DNA of 9,234 nt from Nitrosomonas sp. (GTDB taxonomy: Bacteria > Pseudomonadota > Gammaproteobacteria > Burkholderiales > Nitrosomonadaceae): the NCBI GenBank assembly GCA_005779435.1, contig SXJH01000040.1:1-9234 (forward strand), in the 5' to 3' direction. The notes under the pieces were generated by a model. It ran no database searches, was not told the DNA's origin, and saw only the letters and a list, made by a program, of their open reading frames with translations. The position numbers and the translations under genes are program-made. The number at the start of each line of letters is the position of its first letter. Within the stretch, counting starts at the first letter, position 1. Of this stretch, positions 6,997-9,234 are shown one piece after another.

Positions 6997-7012
6997 TGGC
7001 TTGTTACTTGCA
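6997..7012 (+). promoter_or_regulatory. Candidate sigma-54 (-24/-12) promoter
   Basis: TGGCTTGTTACTTGCA matches the sigma-54 consensus TGGCAC-N5-TTGCA in all positions except the two after TGGC. GG (6998-6999) and GC (7010-7011) are exactly 10 nt apart, the required spacing. Transcription would start near 7023, about 255 nt before the acyltransferase GTG. By simple base-frequency reasoning a TGGC-N7-TTGC match has roughly a one-in-four chance of occurring somewhere in a window this size on either strand, so the intergenic position matters more than the match itself. Confidence 0.35.
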
Positions 7013-7265
7013 TCATACGGAATACGCGCTTGTTTAAGAAATCATGTTAAAAAATTATTGTGAAATATTGTATACGGATATACTTGATCGGCTACCCTAA
7101 CAAACATTGATTACTTATTGGGCAAGATACAATTTGTTTTTTATTATGCATCCAAATGCAAAATAAGGAGTAATAGCCGTCTTTATGTATTTGATATAGC
7201 GTTTTAGGTTCTTGCCGATTTTTCGTTGCCGCTAAAAGGGCTTAATGCTTTGATAGATGAACAAT

Positions 7266-7271
7266 AGGTGA
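7266..7271 (+). promoter_or_regulatory. Ribosome-binding site deciding the GTG start at 7278
   Basis: AGGTGA lies 6 nt upstream of GTG 7278. The reading frame has a TGA at 7269-7271, so GTG 7278 is the first possible start in this frame. The ATG at 7271 is in another frame. Confidence 0.75.
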
Positions 7272-7277
7272 TGGTTC

Positions 7278-8036
7278 GTGACTCGTTTATACGAATCTTT
7301 TCAGCAGGATTTTGAAATTATAACTGCCGATACCGATGAGCTTCTTGAGCAAGTTTTCAGGCTTCGCTATCAAGTGTTGTGCATAGAGAAAAGATTGCCG
7401 GATTTTGATTTCAAGCACTATCCGAATCGATTGGAAAAAGATGATTATGATTCCCATTCGGCGCATATATTGTTGCGCTATCGCTCGTCAAATGAATTTA
7501 TCGGCACTGTGCGTTTGATCTTGGCTGATACGATGCGACCACAAAAGAAATTCCCAATAGAGTTGCACGGTCAATTGGATCCGGCGCTATGTGATATTCA
7601 AGCATTACCTCGACAGCGAATGGCTGAGATTTCCCGATTCTTAATCACGGAACAATTCGATCGCCGCAAAGGTAATCGTCGTGAACGGCCAGGAAGCAAT
7701 CATAACGTTATAAATAAAGAGCAAGATCAGCGGGCTGGAGATCGGCGTTCCGGAGTGAATGTTGTTTTGGCGCTTGTGGCCGGTGTCATGAGAATGTCGG
7801 CGAGTCATGATATCCGATATTGGTTTTCCGTTATGGATCCCGCGCTTAATCGATTGCTGGGTTTTTATGGTTTGGGATTTGATCCAATTGGACCGCCTGT
7901 TAATTATCATGGCATTCGCCGATCCTATTATGCGCGAGTCGATGGCGTGATGACAAAAATATATAACCGGCATCGTGAAGTGTGGGAATTTGTAACGGAG
8001 CGTGGTACTTATATTCCGGGTCAAATTGATCAATAA
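7278..8036 (+). CDS. PEP-CTERM/exosortase system-associated acyltransferase (GNAT/LuxI-like fold)
   Basis: This 252-residue cytoplasmic protein resembles the family described as putative PEP-CTERM/exosortase-associated acyltransferase (TIGR03694), which is distantly related to acyl-homoserine-lactone synthases. The diagnostic start is VFRLRYQVLCIEKRLPDFD (about 26-44), followed by LEKDDYDSHSAHILLRY, the GNAT-like strand IGTVRLI (75-81) and AEISRFLI (116-123). A basic, hydrophilic linker spans about 128-158 (rich in R, K, N, Q) before VLALVAGVMRMSASHDIRYW and LLGFYGLGFDPIGPPVNYHG. The real substrate is unknown for the family. Members are found in genomes with exosortase and PEP-CTERM proteins, but neither is in this window. 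A good Shine-Dalgarno and upstream stop fix the GTG start. A sigma-54-like site lies 266 bp upstream. Confidence 0.85.
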   Translation: MTRLYESFQQDFEIITADTDELLEQVFRLRYQVLCIEKRLPDFDFKHYPNRLEKDDYDSHSAHILLRYRSSNEFIGTVRLILADTMRPQKKFPIELHGQLDPALCDIQALPRQRMAEISRFLITEQFDRRKGNRRERPGSNHNVINKEQDQRAGDRRSGVNVVLALVAGVMRMSASHDIRYWFSVMDPALNRLLGFYGLGFDPIGPPVNYHGIRRSYYARVDGVMTKIYNRHREVWEFVTERGTYIPGQIDQ

Positions 8037-8223
8037 GATAATGATGAATATCGAAATTTATTCAAGGCGTACTAACTTTCTGGAAAAGACCGATAAAAAC
8101 GGATTGGGTAGTTCATTTATTTTTCGAGTAATGGAATATCGATTACGTTAATACACCTGCATTTCAGTATGTTACTAATAAAAATAATTTTCTTGAGCAC
8201 AATTAAGGTTACTAAGAAAGCTA
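8037..8223 (+). other. Spacer between the acyltransferase and MITE copy 2
   Basis: These 187 AT-rich nt include a possible 36-codon frame (8041-8151) and the upstream start of the next long frame (ATG at 8169). I see no terminator and no promoter I would defend. Confidence 0.45.
8041..8151 (+). CDS. Possible 36-residue small ORF (hypothetical)
   Basis: An ATG pair at 8041/8044 opens a 36-codon frame ending in TAA at 8149-8151. The product is polar and slightly basic with no signal peptide or membrane segment (it begins MMNIEIYSRRTNF). No Shine-Dalgarno is evident; the acyltransferase stop lies only 4 nt upstream, which would allow re-initiation. I recognise no family. A frame this short occurs often by chance, so it is listed only as a candidate. 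Confidence 0.2.
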   Translation: MMNIEIYSRRTNFLEKTDKNGLGSSFIFRVMEYRLR

Positions 8224-8825
8224 AGAAGACGCTGATTCATTCGGCGAACGAGATGAAACACGAGGCGCACGGAGCACAGCAACCGAGACATATCGACAAG
8301 ATAGGCGAGGGAGCGAGTACCGCGCAACGAAGTGATTCGCTCGTACAGCCAATAAATCAGCGTTTCCCTAAAGAGCCAAGGTACTCCTCGTCTTGGATCA
8401 GGGTTTGTTTGAGCATTTTTCTCTTACTGTATTTTCTGATTGCCGAAATCGAAGTAAAAGCGGGAGAGCTTCACGCAATCGTGACAAATCGCGATGTCAC
8501 AGAAAAAGCGCTTTCTGTCAATTCATTACGTTCAATTTTCAGCATGCATAAAAAAACTTGGTCCGACGGAACCAAGATCCGGGTTTTCGTATTGCCCGAT
8601 GATGATTTGCTGCATCAGCGTTTTTCCAAAGAGAAATTAAATGTATTTCCGTATCAATTAAGATCGACATGGGATCGCTTAATATTCTCGGGCACCGGCC
8701 AAGGGCCTATTCAAGTCAATTCGAATGAAGAAATGCTCGCCAGGGTGGCCAACACGCCCGGTGCAATCGGTTATTTATGGACGGCGGATATCGATGAAAA
8801 TGTTAATGTGCTCGAAATTAAGTAA
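8169..8825 (+). CDS. Small PstS-like periplasmic substrate-binding protein, 5' end interrupted in frame by a MITE
   Basis: The C-terminal ~135 residues form a PBP-like (PstS-type) domain as found in short proteins annotated as phosphate ABC transporter substrate-binding. Features are AIVTNRDVTEKALSVNSLRSIF, KKTWSDGTKIRVFVLP, a STWDRLIFSGTGQGP segment and NTPGAIGYLW near the end. It is much shorter than true PstS, so its ligand is unknown. A secretion segment with hydrophobic core LSIFLLLYFLIAEI and likely cleavage after VKA precedes the domain. The N-terminus is uncertain: the frame is open from ATG 8169 through the whole 145-bp MITE (8224-8368). Candidate starts are ATG 8169, the MITE-encoded ATG 8253, or TTG 8409, which has AGGG 5 nt upstream but lacks a basic n-region. 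The next gene overlaps its end by 20 nt. Confidence 0.75.
   Translation: MLLIKIIFLSTIKVTKKAKKTLIHSANEMKHEAHGAQQPRHIDKIGEGASTAQRSDSLVQPINQRFPKEPRYSSSWIRVCLSIFLLLYFLIAEIEVKAGELHAIVTNRDVTEKALSVNSLRSIFSMHKKTWSDGTKIRVFVLPDDDLLHQRFSKEKLNVFPYQLRSTWDRLIFSGTGQGPIQVNSNEEMLARVANTPGAIGYLWTADIDENVNVLEIK
8224..8368 (+). mobile_element. MITE-like repeat, copy 2 (145 bp, inside the 5' end of the PstS-like frame)
   Basis: This copy has the same length and orientation as copy 1, with 133 of 145 positions identical and no gaps. It begins AGAAGACGCTGATT and ends in GTTTCCC. The 29-bp terminal repeats pair at 21 of 29 positions, so they are more degenerate than in copy 1. TA flanks both sides (8222-8223 and 8369-8370). 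The central hairpin has one mismatch (A at 8290). Element plus TA duplication adds 147 bp, exactly 49 codons, so the host frame is unchanged and no stop is introduced. Relative to copy 1 only 2 of the 12 substitutions are silent in the open frame, so the shared peptide is not visibly under protein-level constraint. Confidence 0.85.
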
Positions 8826-9234
8826 TTTTCGTATCAAAACTCATCGGCTAAGGATCGGAAGCCTGGTTTTGTTGTCGCTTATCGAATGCTTATCCGCTCA
8901 AGCACAAGAACCCAATCCGCTACAAAAGCAAACGGAAGCGAATAAATCGCCCATCAAATGGCTGCAATCGTCGGAATTGCCCGAGCAGGCCATCGTTCCT
9001 GATAGTGAAAGAAAAAGAACGAGGTTTATTGTCGATGCAATCAATCGTTTCAAGAATAACGATCTGCCGGGCGATTTTCAGATTCACGGTTTTGCCAGTC
9101 AGGCGTATATATCCACTTCGGATAATAACGTTTTCGGAAACAGCGATAATGGCGGAAGTTTCGGTTTTACCGAGGCCGGGCTAAATGCATCGGTTCGTCC
9201 GTTGCCGAGATTGCAAATATCGGCACAAGTGCTA
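8806..9234 (+). CDS. Outer-membrane beta-barrel/porin-like protein (5' part; runs off the right edge)
   Basis: I read an open frame from ATG 8806 to the window end, 143 codons with no stop. It begins with a long basic n-region (FRIKTHRLRIGS), a hydrophobic stretch and a likely signal-peptidase site after LSAQA. A polar linker (about residues 37-85) is followed by alternating beta-strand-like sequence beginning DFQIHGFASQAYISTSDNNVFG and ending in NASVRPLPRLQISAQVL, typical of the first strands of an outer-membrane barrel. It overlaps the PstS-like gene by 20 nt in another frame, suggesting coupled translation and a joint envelope role. The exact family and substrate cannot be told from this part. 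Confidence 0.7.
   Translation, partial: MCSKLSNFRIKTHRLRIGSLVLLSLIECLSAQAQEPNPLQKQTEANKSPIKWLQSSELPEQAIVPDSERKRTRFIVDAINRFKNNDLPGDFQIHGFASQAYISTSDNNVFGNSDNGGSFGFTEAGLNASVRPLPRLQISAQVL

Larger units (their letters stand above)
6931..7277 (+). other. 347-bp intergenic region between ubiX and the acyltransferase
   Basis: This AT-rich stretch contains no supportable gene. In order it holds a 10-bp inverted repeat starting directly after the ubiX stop (6931-6978), a sigma-54-like site (6997-7012), the near-repeat TATACGGATATAC around 7071-7083, a small AT-rich hairpin (7143-7164, loop CCAA), AAGGAG at 7165-7170 with no start at useful spacing, and the AGGTGA ribosome-binding site of the next gene. 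I see no U-tract terminator and no recognised riboswitch core. Confidence 0.6.

Noticed and set aside
7143..7164. AT-rich hairpin as an intrinsic terminator
   Set aside because: One mismatch in a weak 9-bp stem and no T-run follows on either strand.
7641..8033. 130-codon minus-strand frame opposite the acyltransferase
   Set aside because: Antisense shadow of a recognisable gene that has its own ribosome-binding site; no motif seen in it.
1..9234. CRISPR array, tRNA or rRNA genes, integrase or attachment sites
   Set aside because: I saw no regularly spaced repeats, cloverleaf-like sequence, rRNA-like sequence or recombinase motifs in the window.

Overview
The window reads as chromosome of a betaproteobacterium, probably of the order Nitrosomonadales (Nitrosomonas/Nitrosospira-like). 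The grounds are the block lptC-lptA-lptB-rpoN-hpf-ptsN-hprK, which is typical of Betaproteobacteria, protein sequences of betaproteobacterial type, a moderate GC content, and an acyltransferase of the PEP-CTERM/exosortase-associated family. The genus-level placement is inference.

Layout. Positions 1-695 (minus strand) hold the 5' two thirds of nadA (quinolinate synthase), which runs off the left edge. A divergent intergenic region (696-902) carries a good extended -10 promoter facing right. From 903 to 6930 a co-directional block runs lptC, lptA, lptB (LPS export), rpoN (sigma-54), hpf (ribosome hibernation), ptsN and hprK (nitrogen-type PTS/HPr kinase), then ubiX (flavin prenyltransferase). 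The usual outer members of this neighbourhood, kdsC upstream and rapZ downstream, are absent. A 347-bp intergenic stretch (6931-7277) contains an inverted repeat and a candidate sigma-54 -24/-12 site. It precedes a GTG-started gene for a PEP-CTERM/exosortase-associated acyltransferase (7278-8036). The right end carries a small PstS-like periplasmic binding protein (to 8825), overlapped by 20 nt by an outer-membrane beta-barrel-like gene that runs off the right edge.

The most notable structure is a pair of 145-bp dispersed repeats, at 4618-4762 (between hpf and ptsN) and 8224-8368 (at the 5' end of the PstS-like gene). They differ at 12 positions with no gaps, have imperfect 29-bp terminal inverted repeats, and each is flanked by TA on both sides. 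They look like non-autonomous MITEs of the Tc1/mariner-IS630 type. One element plus its TA duplication is 147 bp, exactly 49 codons, and one frame is stop-free across it. In the right-hand copy the insertion keeps the PstS-like frame open and inserts element-encoded residues ahead of the signal-peptide-like segment, which recalls the in-frame palindromic elements of Rickettsia.

Functionally, the main block combines envelope biogenesis (LptABC) with global regulation (RpoN, HPF, PtsN/HprK). The right end looks like envelope or surface accessory functions. The candidate sigma-54 site before the acyltransferase would link rpoN to that region, but this is inference from one motif match.
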